Translations under genes and position numbers: made by a program
Shown here: positions 8,539-16,706 of the stretch, one piece after another
Layout: every line of letters begins with the position of its first letter
How positions within the stretch are numbered: the stretch's first letter is position 1
The notes under the pieces: model-generated
What the model saw: only the letters and a program-made list of their open reading frames with translations
Told to the model about the DNA's origin: nothing
Databases searched by the model: none
Assembly: GCA_020403245.1 (NCBI GenBank)
Contig: JADBYA010000030.1
Coordinates: 1-64,000 of the forward strand
From: Flavobacterium sp.
GTDB lineage: Bacteria > Bacteroidota > Bacteroidia > Flavobacteriales > Flavobacteriaceae
DNA: 64,000 nt
Direction of reading: 5' to 3'

Positions 8539-10830
8539 ATGAAAATAGCAGTTATAGGTGGCGGTCCTGGTGGACTTTACTTTTCGATACTTACCAAAAA
8601 AGCAAAACCCGATTGGGAAATAATTGTCTTTGAAAGAAATAAACCTGATGACAGCTTTGGCTTTGGAGTTGTTTTTTCAGATGAAACCTTAAGCGAATTT
8701 CTAAAAAGAGATATGCAGTCTTATGAATTAATTCGCTCCAATTTTGCCTATTGGGATGACATTATAATTGCTCGAGATGGACAAAGTGTAAAAATTGCAG
8801 GAAATGGATTTTGTGGCTGTTCCAGAAAAAAATTGTTACAACTATTGCACCAACGTTGCCAAGAAGAAGGCGTAAAGCTGCACTTCGAACAAAATGTAGA
8901 CGACTTTTCGCAATTTTCAAACTCAGATATCATTGTCGCTTGTGATGGTATCGGAAGTCAGATTAGAACACAGTTTCAAGACCAATTTGGAACAAAAATA
9001 GCATTGAAACAAAATCGTTTTGTGTGGTGTGGTTCAACAAAACCGTTGGATGCGTTTACTTATTTTTTTAGAAACACGCCACACGGATTGATTGTAGCTC
9101 ATTCTTATCAATACGAACCTGGAATGAGCACATGGATTTTTGAATGTAGTAATGAAACTTGGGAAAAACATGGGTTTGAAATCAGCAATGAAGCCGATAC
9201 CATTGCTAGAATTGAAAACATATTTGCGCAAGAATTAGATGGTCATTCGTTAATTACAAACAAATCACATTGGCGTCAATTTCCTCATGTTACCAACGAA
9301 AAATGGTATCATAAAAATATCGTTCTTCTCGGCGATGCCAAAGCAACTGCACACTACTCCATCGGTTCAGGAACAAAATTAGCCATGGATAGCGCCATTG
9401 GTCTGTCTGATGCTGTTTTAGCAAATCCAAACGATGTTCAAGCTGCTTTTCAACAGTATGACAAATCCCGAAGAAATACCGTTGAGATGATACAACATGC
9501 AGCATTGGTATCACTTGATTGGTTTGAAAATATGGATAGAAACAACCAACATCCATTTTACCAATTCGCATTCGGATGCATGACCCGTTCTAAAAAAGTA
9601 ACTTTCGAAAATTTAAAATTAAGAGACGAAAGTTTTACAAATAAAGTTCTGGAAGAATTCAATGACAATTGCAATATCAATTTCAACAATCAATCGGCTG
9701 CATTTTCAACCATTAGATTTCGAGATTTACAATTGCAAAACCGAATTGTAATGTCGTCTATGGGACAATATTCAGCAAAAAATGGACTGGTAAACGATTG
9801 GCATTTTCAACATTATACTTCTCGAGCAATTGGTGGTTTAGGATTAATAGTGACTGAAATGACGGCAGTTTCAGAAAATGGACGTATTACTTTAGGTTGT
9901 GCAGGTATTTATAATGAAAATCAAATAAATGAATGGAAAAGAATAACTAATTTCATTCATCAAAATACACAAACAAAAATCGGAATTCAATTAGGACATT
10001 CAGGTCGAAAAGGTGCTACTAAAAAACCTTGGGTTGAGAATGATTTGGATGAAAAATGGGAATTAATTTCGGCTTCAGCAATTCCATTTAATGAAAAGTT
10101 TACAACACCAAAAGAAATGACTTTGACAGATATGGATTTGATTTGTTCTCAATTCGTTCAAGCTACAAAAAATGCCAATGAAGCCGATTTTGACATGATT
10201 GAATTGCAAGCACATCACGGATTTTTATTGGCTTCCTTCTTATCGCCATTGACTAATAATCGTACTGATGAATTTGGTGGAAACATTGAAAACAGATTGA
10301 AATTTCCGTTACGCGTTTTCACCGAAATGCGAAACGTATTTCCAAAAGAAAAACCAATGTCTGTTCGAATTTCAGCAACCGATTGGGCGGAAAACGGAAT
10401 TTCAGACGAAGAGGTGATTACCATAGCAACCGCTTTTAAAACTGCTGGAGCAGATATCATCAATGTTTCTACAGGAAACACAGTTGCTAATCAAAAACCA
10501 CAAACAGGTAGAATGTGGCAAGTTCCGTTTTCAGATACCATTCGAAATACAGTACATATTCCAACAATTACAGCTGGAAACATAACTGATATTGATCAAA
10601 TAAACACCATAATTTTAAATGGTAAAGCTGATTTAGTGGCTTTAGGGAAACCGTTGTTGCTCGATGCTAATTTTGTACGCAACGCACAAGCCTATGAACA
10701 ATTTCAACCTGAAGATATTCCAAATCAATACAAAATGGGAATTTCACATTTATATCCATTAAAGGCTTCAGAACGAAGACAAACCGAAGGAATGAAAAAA
10801 GCGTTGAAACCGAAAAGCAATAAATTATAA
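8539..10830 (+). CDS. Bifunctional aryl-CoA 5-hydroxylase (FAD monooxygenase) fused to an OYE-type oxidoreductase
   Basis: A 763-residue fusion. The N-terminal half (1-380) is a class A FAD monooxygenase with the dinucleotide motif GGGPGG at residues 7-12 and an LGDAKATAHYSIGSG flavin-binding block near residue 265. The C-terminal half (about 390-750) is an Old Yellow Enzyme-type TIM barrel with MSSMGQYSAKNG, IGIQLGHSGRKG and SVRISATDWAENG motifs. This architecture is known from 2-aminobenzoyl-CoA monooxygenase/reductase and from proteins named bifunctional salicylyl-CoA 5-hydroxylase/oxidoreductase. An aryl-CoA ligase, a thioesterase and gentisate dioxygenase follow, so hydroxylation of salicylyl-CoA to gentisyl-CoA is the best reading. 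An anthraniloyl-CoA substrate is the main alternative. FAD, FMN and reduced nicotinamide are the expected cofactors. Confidence 0.88.
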   Translation: MKIAVIGGGPGGLYFSILTKKAKPDWEIIVFERNKPDDSFGFGVVFSDETLSEFLKRDMQSYELIRSNFAYWDDIIIARDGQSVKIAGNGFCGCSRKKLLQLLHQRCQEEGVKLHFEQNVDDFSQFSNSDIIVACDGIGSQIRTQFQDQFGTKIALKQNRFVWCGSTKPLDAFTYFFRNTPHGLIVAHSYQYEPGMSTWIFECSNETWEKHGFEISNEADTIARIENIFAQELDGHSLITNKSHWRQFPHVTNEKWYHKNIVLLGDAKATAHYSIGSGTKLAMDSAIGLSDAVLANPNDVQAAFQQYDKSRRNTVEMIQHAALVSLDWFENMDRNNQHPFYQFAFGCMTRSKKVTFENLKLRDESFTNKVLEEFNDNCNINFNNQSAAFSTIRFRDLQLQNRIVMSSMGQYSAKNGLVNDWHFQHYTSRAIGGLGLIVTEMTAVSENGRITLGCAGIYNENQINEWKRITNFIHQNTQTKIGIQLGHSGRKGATKKPWVENDLDEKWELISASAIPFNEKFTTPKEMTLTDMDLICSQFVQATKNANEADFDMIELQAHHGFLLASFLSPLTNNRTDEFGGNIENRLKFPLRVFTEMRNVFPKEKPMSVRISATDWAENGISDEEVITIATAFKTAGADIINVSTGNTVANQKPQTGRMWQVPFSDTIRNTVHIPTITAGNITDIDQINTIILNGKADLVALGKPLLLDANFVRNAQAYEQFQPEDIPNQYKMGISHLYPLKASERRQTEGMKKALKPKSNKL

Positions 10831-10842
10831 ATTACAAAAATA

Positions 10843-10899
10843 AAATTCCAAATTCCAAAAAAAAGAAAATTGGAATTTGGAATTCAACTATTGGAATTT
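10843..10899. repeat. AATTCCAAATTCCAA hairpin repeat between hydroxylase and ligase genes
   Basis: Perfect 15-bp inverted arms at 10844-10858 and 10870-10884, and a further partial copy (TTGGAATTT) at 10891-10899. The same 16-mer, AAATTCCAAATTCCAA, recurs at 45966-45981, so it is dispersed. An apparent in-frame TTG start for the ligase at 10877 lies inside the hairpin and is rejected. Confidence 0.75.
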
Positions 10900-10903
10900 C
10901 AAA

Positions 10904-12517
10904 ATGAAACACTACGAAGATAATTTTGCACACAACAATCTTCCTAATCAGGATTTACAACCTGATTATACCTTCCTGGATTTACCACAATTCCAACATT
11001 CAGAGATGCTCAATTGTGTTAATCGATTATTGGATTATCAAATTGAAATTGGAAACGGCAACAACATTTGCATTCGTTCATTCACAGAAACTTGGACCTA
11101 TCAAGATTTATATGAAAAAGCCAATCAAATTGCTCATGTTTTAGTGGATGATTTGGGATTACAATCTGGTAATAGAGTTATAATTCGTTCTGCCAATAAT
11201 CCTATGATGGTCGCTTGTTGGTTTGCCATTTTAAAAGCAGGTGGAATTGTAGTTGCAACTATGCCACTTCTTCGCTCCAAAGAATTAACAACCATAATTA
11301 ATTGTGCCGAAATCAGTCATGCTATTTGCGACAGCGAATTATCCGAAGAAATGAATTTAGTAAAATCAGATTTTCTACAAGAAGTCAGTTTCTTCAGAAA
11401 TGGTTCCGTCCCAAAATTTGGGGATTCGGGATTGGAACAATTAATGGCTACCAAACCCATAACTTTTGATAATTTTCATTCCAAAGCTGACAGTGTTGCG
11501 CTAATAGGTTTTACATCAGGAACAACAGGTTTGCCAAAAATGACGGCTCATTACCACAAAGACCTTCTGAATATTTGCGAAGCATTTCCAAATTATTCAT
11601 TACAACCAAAACAAAATGATGTGTTTACAGGAAGTCCGCCAATTGGATTTACCTTTGGTCTAGGTGGATTGGTTTTGTTCCCAATGTATTTTGGAGCATC
11701 AACTTTTTTAATCGAAAAACCTTCGCCAGACCTTTTACTACAAGCCATTCAAGATTACAAAATAACTATATGTTTCACTGCACCAACAGCTTGGCGAATT
11801 ATAACAACCAAAGTAAACGAATTTGATATTTCCAGCTTACGCAAATGTGTTTCAGCAGGAGAAACATTGCCCTTGAAAGTTTGGCAAGATTGGTATGAAA
11901 CTACTGGCTTGAAAATCATCGATGGTATTGGCGCAACCGAACTTTTGCATATCTTTATATCGTCAAACGAAACCAATATCAAACCTGGAGCAACTGGTTT
12001 AGCAATAACGGGTTACGAAGCTAAAATTATTGACACAAACGGAAATGAAGTCCCAAGAAATCAAGCCGGAAGATTAGCCGTTCGTGGCATTACAGGTTGC
12101 AAATATCTAAATCGTGAAGAAAAACAAAAGGAATATGTCGAAAACGGTTGGAATCTCACAGGAGATATCTTTCGTCAGGACAAAGACAACTATTTTTGGT
12201 TCGTAGCGCGTGGCGACGATATGATTATTTCCGCTGGATACAATATTGCAGCGATTGAAGTAGAAAGTGTTTTACTAACCCATGAAGCTATTTTAGAATG
12301 TGCAGTTGTGGGTTTGCCCGACGAAGAACGTGGCATGTTAGTTTGTGCACACATTGTTTTAAAAGAGCAATCAAACGCTACAGAAAACATGAAAAATCAC
12401 ATTCAACATTGGTTCAAGCAAGTCGCTGCGCCATACAAATATCCAAGAGTAATTTATTTTGTTGAAACATTACCCAAAACAGAAACCGGTAAAATTCAAC
12501 GATTTAAATTAAAATAA
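10904..12517 (+). CDS. Benzoate/2-aminobenzoate-type aryl-CoA ligase (AMP-forming)
   Basis: A 537-residue acyl-adenylate-forming enzyme. The P-loop-like block GFTSGTTGLPKMT is near residue 200, followed by the GIGATELLHIF A5 motif. GWNLTGDIFRQDKDNYFWFVARGDDMI is the A7/A8 hinge and LPKTETGKIQRFKLK carries the C-terminal catalytic lysine. FGLGGLVLFPMYFGAST is typical of the benzoate-CoA ligase branch. It should activate an aromatic acid with ATP and CoA to feed the hydroxylase encoded upstream. Start at the ATG (MKHYEDNFAHN) after the hairpin repeat. Salicylate and anthranilate are the candidate substrates. The sequence alone cannot separate them. Confidence 0.88.
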   Translation: MKHYEDNFAHNNLPNQDLQPDYTFLDLPQFQHSEMLNCVNRLLDYQIEIGNGNNICIRSFTETWTYQDLYEKANQIAHVLVDDLGLQSGNRVIIRSANNPMMVACWFAILKAGGIVVATMPLLRSKELTTIINCAEISHAICDSELSEEMNLVKSDFLQEVSFFRNGSVPKFGDSGLEQLMATKPITFDNFHSKADSVALIGFTSGTTGLPKMTAHYHKDLLNICEAFPNYSLQPKQNDVFTGSPPIGFTFGLGGLVLFPMYFGASTFLIEKPSPDLLLQAIQDYKITICFTAPTAWRIITTKVNEFDISSLRKCVSAGETLPLKVWQDWYETTGLKIIDGIGATELLHIFISSNETNIKPGATGLAITGYEAKIIDTNGNEVPRNQAGRLAVRGITGCKYLNREEKQKEYVENGWNLTGDIFRQDKDNYFWFVARGDDMIISAGYNIAAIEVESVLLTHEAILECAVVGLPDEERGMLVCAHIVLKEQSNATENMKNHIQHWFKQVAAPYKYPRVIYFVETLPKTETGKIQRFKLK

Positions 12518-12558
12518 AAGAAAATAGAATATAGAAAATAGAAAATAGAATAAAGATT
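12518..12558. repeat. GAAAATAG short tandem intergenic repeat
   Basis: Three to four near-copies of a GAAAATAGA unit fill the gap between ligase and thioesterase. Similar strings occur at 26240-26271 and 44796-44826, so this is a dispersed low-complexity repeat family. Confidence 0.6.
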
Positions 12559-12984
12559 ATGAACCAAGCTTTTACAAAACAAGAAAAAATACGTTTCAAA
12601 CATGTTGATTATGCTGGCATCGTTTTCTATCCCCGATTTTTAGAAATGCTCAACGATTTAGTGGAAGATTGGTTCGAGGAAGCATTAGAAAGACCTTTCT
12701 CCAAAATGCACGAAACGAATGGTATTCCAACAGTAGATTTGAAAGTACAATTCAAACAACCTGCTCGTTTGGGAGAAGTGTTAACCAAAAAACTCTGGGT
12801 AATTAAATTAGGTGGTGCATCTGTTCACTGCGGTTTTAAATTTGAAGATGAAAATGGTAAAACTTGTTTGGAAGGCGAAGTAACCTTGGTTAATGTCGGT
12901 ATTTCTGATGATAGAGGTAACATTAAAGCAGAAGCTTTTAATGACGAAATGAAAAGGTTGTTATCTAAATTTATAGTAAATTGA
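12559..12984 (+). CDS. 4-hydroxybenzoyl-CoA thioesterase-family acyl-CoA thioesterase
   Basis: A 141-residue hotdog-fold protein. The N-terminal block RFKHVDYAGIVFYPRF places an Asp at residue 17, matching the catalytic Asp of the 4-hydroxybenzoyl-CoA thioesterase family. VDLKVQFKQPARLGEVLT is the second conserved block. Downstream of an aryl-CoA ligase and hydroxylase, it should hydrolyse the hydroxylated thioester (predicted gentisyl-CoA) to free gentisate and CoA. Its TGA stop overlaps the TTG start of the next gene, which suggests translational coupling. Confidence 0.88.
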   Translation: MNQAFTKQEKIRFKHVDYAGIVFYPRFLEMLNDLVEDWFEEALERPFSKMHETNGIPTVDLKVQFKQPARLGEVLTKKLWVIKLGGASVHCGFKFEDENGKTCLEGEVTLVNVGISDDRGNIKAEAFNDEMKRLLSKFIVN

Positions 12985-13772
12985 AAATCAAATATTTCAT
13001 ATTATTCTTTCTTGTAACGCTAAAATTTTATGCGTGTTCGTGTGGTTTCAGTACGATAAATAGTAAATTTATGTATGCCGACTTTGTCGCGAAAGTAAAA
13101 GTCACAAAATCTCTTAAAGAATGGAATTTTGAAAATGCTTTTAATCCTTACAGTATTAGCTTCACTATTGAGGAACTTTTCAAAGGGGAAGAAATAACGA
13201 GTATTTCATTAAGCAGTTATAGTGATGCAAGTTGTGGTTTAGTAATTTCTGAAAATTCTGAATGGATTATATTCGCTTATAAAAATAATGATAATCATTA
13301 TTTTACCGATTTGTGTTCAGGTTCTAAACAAATTGATCTAGTTTTTACTGACTCTATATATCCTAATGCTACAAAAAATCACAATTTGATGATTAATAAT
13401 ACTCTAGAAGTTTTGAAACTCTTTAAAAAGTACAACGTTGAAATCTCAAATAAAATTTTATTATCCAATAGCAAAGATAATTTCAGCGAACATTTTAATA
13501 AATATAATGCTTGTGATTTTCTAAATCAATATGGAGTTTACAAGGTTATATTGAATGCTGATTTAAGCATAAAAGAAGTTATATCCATCAAAGGATATTC
13601 TGACGAATTTGATAAAGGCCTAAAAAAAATAATTAAAGAAAAAGCCAAGTTCATTAAGTATAACAGAGAAAATAGAAGTTCTGTACCACAGGACACAGAA
13701 TGGCTACTCCTAATTAAGGGAGTGCAATATGGAGAACAACCCTGCTATTTCAATCAAAATATTTATCTATAA
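12981..13772 (+). CDS. Secreted NTR/TIMP-like protein of unknown function
   Basis: A 263-residue protein starting at a TTG that overlaps the previous stop (TTGA). No better start exists, because the signal peptide begins at once (KIKYFILFFLVTLKFYA). The mature protein would begin Cys-Ser-Cys-Gly-Phe, like the N-terminal C-x-C of netrin-like/TIMP domains. YADFVAKVKVTKS, ISFTIEELFKG, CGLVISENSEWIIFAYK and DLCSG follow in family order (about residues 20-115). The C-terminal 130 residues are unrecognised. A lipoprotein reading (Cys at the same place) is possible but the box is poor. Its place between the thioesterase and nitrilase genes of a catabolic operon is unexplained. Confidence 0.7.
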   Translation: MKIKYFILFFLVTLKFYACSCGFSTINSKFMYADFVAKVKVTKSLKEWNFENAFNPYSISFTIEELFKGEEITSISLSSYSDASCGLVISENSEWIIFAYKNNDNHYFTDLCSGSKQIDLVFTDSIYPNATKNHNLMINNTLEVLKLFKKYNVEISNKILLSNSKDNFSEHFNKYNACDFLNQYGVYKVILNADLSIKEVISIKGYSDEFDKGLKKIIKEKAKFIKYNRENRSSVPQDTEWLLLIKGVQYGEQPCYFNQNIYL

Positions 13773-13774
13773 CA

Positions 13775-14755
13775 ATGGAATTCAAAAAATTAAAAGCTGC
13801 CGCTGTCCAAACCTCACCAGTTTTTCTAAACGTAGAAAAAACGATTAACAAAGCCATTTCTTTCATCAAAGAAGCCAGTCAAAATGGAGCACAATTAATC
13901 GCTTTTCCCGAAGTTTTCATTTCGGGTTATCCCTATTGGAATTGGATCATGACACCAGTGCAAGGAAGCAAATGGTACGAAGAATTATATAAATCATCTG
14001 TAAAAATTACCGATAATTCATTGAAACCGTTATTTCAAGCGGCAAAAGATTTTAATTGTCATATCGTCATCGGAATCAACGAACGTGGGGACAGTTATGG
14101 CGAAATTTACAACACCAATCTTATTATTGACAATCACGGAAATCTGATTGGAAAACATAGAAAATTAGTGCCAACTTGGGCAGAAAAACTCACTTGGACA
14201 TCGGGCGACGGTTCTTCTTTAAAAGTATATGATACCGAAATTGGACCAATTGGAACGTTGGCATGTGGTGAAAATACAAACACATTAGCAAGATTTACAT
14301 TATTATCACAAGGTGAATTAATTCATATTGCCAACTACATTTCGCTTCCGGTTGCGCCACCAGATTACAATATGGCTGAAGCAATTAAAATTCGTGCAGC
14401 CGCACATTCATTCGAAGGAAAGTTATTTACCATTGTTTCGTGTTCAACCATTTCGCAAGAAATTAAAGATGCTTTACGTGCCGATGTTCCCAATGTTGAT
14501 GAACTTTTAACTAGAAAAAATTCTGCATTTTCAGGATTTATTGGTCCCAATGGTGCTGTAATCGGAACACCGCTAATTGATGATGATGGAATTGTGTACG
14601 CCGATATCGATTTGGAGAAATGCATACAACCCAAACAAATGCACGATATTCTAGGACATTACAATAGATTTGATATTTTCGATTTACGAGTAAACATTGC
14701 TCCTACTCGGAAAATTACGTTTATTGATAATCATGAGGAGTTTAATAAGAGATAG
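13775..14755 (+). CDS. Nitrilase-family carbon-nitrogen hydrolase
   Basis: A 326-residue enzyme with the complete nitrilase triad: Glu46 in LIAFPEVF, Lys130 in GKHRKLVPT and Cys164 in LACGENTN. The CGENTN form of the nucleophile motif and the GYPYWNW block are characteristic of true nitrilases (branch 1, nitrile to acid plus ammonia) rather than of amidases. It begins two bases after the previous stop, so it is in the operon. It might deliver the aromatic acid from a nitrile precursor, or act on a side product. Neither is shown by the sequence. Confidence 0.88.
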   Translation: MEFKKLKAAAVQTSPVFLNVEKTINKAISFIKEASQNGAQLIAFPEVFISGYPYWNWIMTPVQGSKWYEELYKSSVKITDNSLKPLFQAAKDFNCHIVIGINERGDSYGEIYNTNLIIDNHGNLIGKHRKLVPTWAEKLTWTSGDGSSLKVYDTEIGPIGTLACGENTNTLARFTLLSQGELIHIANYISLPVAPPDYNMAEAIKIRAAAHSFEGKLFTIVSCSTISQEIKDALRADVPNVDELLTRKNSAFSGFIGPNGAVIGTPLIDDDGIVYADIDLEKCIQPKQMHDILGHYNRFDIFDLRVNIAPTRKITFIDNHEEFNKR

Positions 14756-14765
14756 TTTGTCTTAC

Positions 14766-14814
14766 AACTCCGATAGAGTTTAACTCCGACAGAGTTTTGA
14801 ACTCTGTCGGAGTT
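14766..14814. repeat. REP hairpin upstream of the RAYT gene
   Basis: A perfect 15-bp inverted repeat (AACTCCGACAGAGTT, 14782-14796, with its complement at 14800-14814, loop TTG) is preceded by a direct extra copy of the arm with one mismatch (14766-14780). It is paired with a related hairpin after the transposase gene. Confidence 0.85.
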
Positions 14815-14834
14815 ATAAATTAGTAAAAAAAGAA

Positions 14835-15452
14835 ATGAAAAACTACAAACCAATACCTCTTGAAAAAGGAAATTATTACCACATTTATAATCGTGGAAAT
14901 AATGGTATTGATATTTTTTTTGATAACGAGAGTTATTATCATTTTTTAAAACTTTTTGACAAATATATTTCACCAATCGCTGATATATATGCTTGGTGCT
15001 TATTAAAAAATCATTTTCATATCTTAGTTTACACAAGGTTGGACAATGAAATTGATTTTGAAAAATTAGAATATTCAACGATTGAAAAATCGAAATCAAT
15101 TGAACCTTCTAAACAGTTTGGATATTTGTTCAACGCTTATACACAAGCAATAAATAAAAAATTTAATAGAACTGGTGGATTATTTGAGAAGCCATTTGAA
15201 AGAAAATTAATAACTTCGAATAAATATTTACAAAATGTAATCTATTACATTCACAATAATCCAGTTCAACATGGATTTGTTAAACAAATGAGTTTATATC
15301 CTTGGTCATCGTTTGACAGTATTTTATCAGATAAACCAACAAAGTTAAAACGAAAAGAGATAATCGATTTATATGGAAACAAAGATGAGTTTATTACTTA
15401 TCATTCTCAAAAACAAAATTCTAATGAAATTGTTAATTTTATAATTGAATAA
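14835..15452 (+). CDS. REP-associated tyrosine transposase (RAYT, Y1/IS200-like)
   Basis: A 205-residue single-strand transposase. YYHIYNRGNNG is the N-terminal block of the IS200/TnpA-REP family. The HUH motif appears as NHFHILVYT (His-Phe-His near residues 58-60). GLFEKPFERKLI and YIHNNPVQHGFV (with the WSSF block after it) are characteristic of RAYTs. These enzymes recognise and mobilise REP hairpins (family knowledge). Matching palindromes lie on both sides of this gene, which supports the assignment. The unit sits between nitrilase and gentisate dioxygenase, so it entered an existing operon. The gene looks intact. Confidence 0.92.
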   Translation: MKNYKPIPLEKGNYYHIYNRGNNGIDIFFDNESYYHFLKLFDKYISPIADIYAWCLLKNHFHILVYTRLDNEIDFEKLEYSTIEKSKSIEPSKQFGYLFNAYTQAINKKFNRTGGLFEKPFERKLITSNKYLQNVIYYIHNNPVQHGFVKQMSLYPWSSFDSILSDKPTKLKRKEIIDLYGNKDEFITYHSQKQNSNEIVNFIIE

Positions 15453-15465
15453 AGCATAACTAATA

Positions 15466-15511
15466 CAACTCCGACAGTCCCGAAGTTTCGGGATGAACTC
15501 TGTCGGAGTTG
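15466..15511. repeat. Compound REP hairpin downstream of the RAYT gene
   Basis: Outer arms CAACTCCGACAG (15466-15477) and CTGTCGGAGTTG (15500-15511) repeat the upstream REP. Between them lies a second palindrome, TCCCGAAGTTTCGGGA (15478-15493), which belongs to another repeat family also seen at 61424-61441. A false TTG start for the dioxygenase lies at the edge of this hairpin. Confidence 0.85.
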
Positions 15512-15526
15512 ATAATTAAAATAATT

Positions 15527-16633
15527 ATGAACGAAAATCATTCAGACGACCAAATAGGAAGAGCTCGAGTGCAAGACACACCCGAACTAGAGGCCTATTA
15601 CAAAGAATTAGAAACTCTTGGAGCTGGTGCCTTATGGACCGTTGCTAACGATATCGAGCCTTGGGAACCAAGAAGCTCATCAGTTCCTATGTTATGGAAA
15701 TATGAAGATTTACGTAGCTTGGTTTTAAAATCATCCGAACTCGTAACACCAGAACAAGCTGGACGAAGAGTGGTGTATTTGGTAAACGACAAACGTAAAG
15801 ACGTTTCTGCCGCTGTGGGTTGGTTGTACACCGGAATTCAGGTTACGCGTCCAGGCGAAAGTACTTCGGCACACCGTCACAAAGCTTCAGCATTGCGTTT
15901 CATAATGGAAGGTGAAGGTGGTTATACTGTGGTTGATGGTAACAAAATCACGTTTGAAGTCAACGATTTTGTAATTACACCCAACTCGACATGGCACGAA
16001 CACGGCGTTGATGCTAATGGCAAAACTTGTATATGGCAGGATGGTTTGGATATTCCTTTAGTAAATGCACTTGAAGCAAATGATTATGCGGTTTATGATG
16101 GAAAGCAACCATTAGATTTTCCAGTAAATCATTCCCCAATAACGTATGGTTGCGCTGGACTAATTCCAGCAGATAATACGTGGGACAAACCGTATTCACC
16201 TTTATTCAAATATTCCTGGAAATCGGTTTATCCGGCATTGGTAGAAGCTCTTAAAGTGAATGAAATTAATTTATTTGATGGAATTCTAATGCAATATTCC
16301 AATCCGCTAACAGGTGGACACGTCATGCAAACTATGAGTGCATCTATGCAATTATTACCAACAGGATTTAAAGGAAAAGCACACAAACACACCGGTTCAT
16401 TTGTATATCAATGTGCCAAAGGAAAAGGGTATTCCATCATTAATGGCAAACGATTTGACTGGAAGGAGCGCGATATTTTTTGTGTGCCTTCTTGGGCTTG
16501 GCACGAACATCACAATGAATCAAAAACCGAAGAGGCGTGTTTGTTTTCGTTTAATGATTTACCTGTTATCGAAAAACTGGGATTGTATCAGGAAAGAGAA
16601 TTGGAAGAAAATAATGGGTTTCAAATGCAATAA
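15527..16633 (+). CDS. Gentisate 1,2-dioxygenase
   Basis: A 368-residue bicupin, starting at the ATG (MNENHSDDQIG). The upstream in-frame TTG at 15509 falls in a REP repeat. Cupin 1 carries His116 and His118 in SAHRHKASALRFIMEG and His157 in WHEHG, the Fe(II) ligands of gentisate dioxygenases. Cupin 2 has KAHKHTGSFVYQC and WAWHEHHN. It cleaves gentisate between the carboxyl and hydroxyl carbons to maleylpyruvate. It lies 73 bp before the FAA hydrolase gene that handles the product, with a GCTTAATGCCTTAATGG-type repeat in the gap. Confidence 0.93.
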   Translation: MNENHSDDQIGRARVQDTPELEAYYKELETLGAGALWTVANDIEPWEPRSSSVPMLWKYEDLRSLVLKSSELVTPEQAGRRVVYLVNDKRKDVSAAVGWLYTGIQVTRPGESTSAHRHKASALRFIMEGEGGYTVVDGNKITFEVNDFVITPNSTWHEHGVDANGKTCIWQDGLDIPLVNALEANDYAVYDGKQPLDFPVNHSPITYGCAGLIPADNTWDKPYSPLFKYSWKSVYPALVEALKVNEINLFDGILMQYSNPLTGGHVMQTMSASMQLLPTGFKGKAHKHTGSFVYQCAKGKGYSIINGKRFDWKERDIFCVPSWAWHEHHNESKTEEACLFSFNDLPVIEKLGLYQERELEENNGFQMQ

Positions 16634-16706
16634 CAATTGTAAAAATCCAATTCAAAAAAAACTTAATGAAGCTTAATGCCTTAATGGTTTAAACCTATAA
16701 AAAAAA

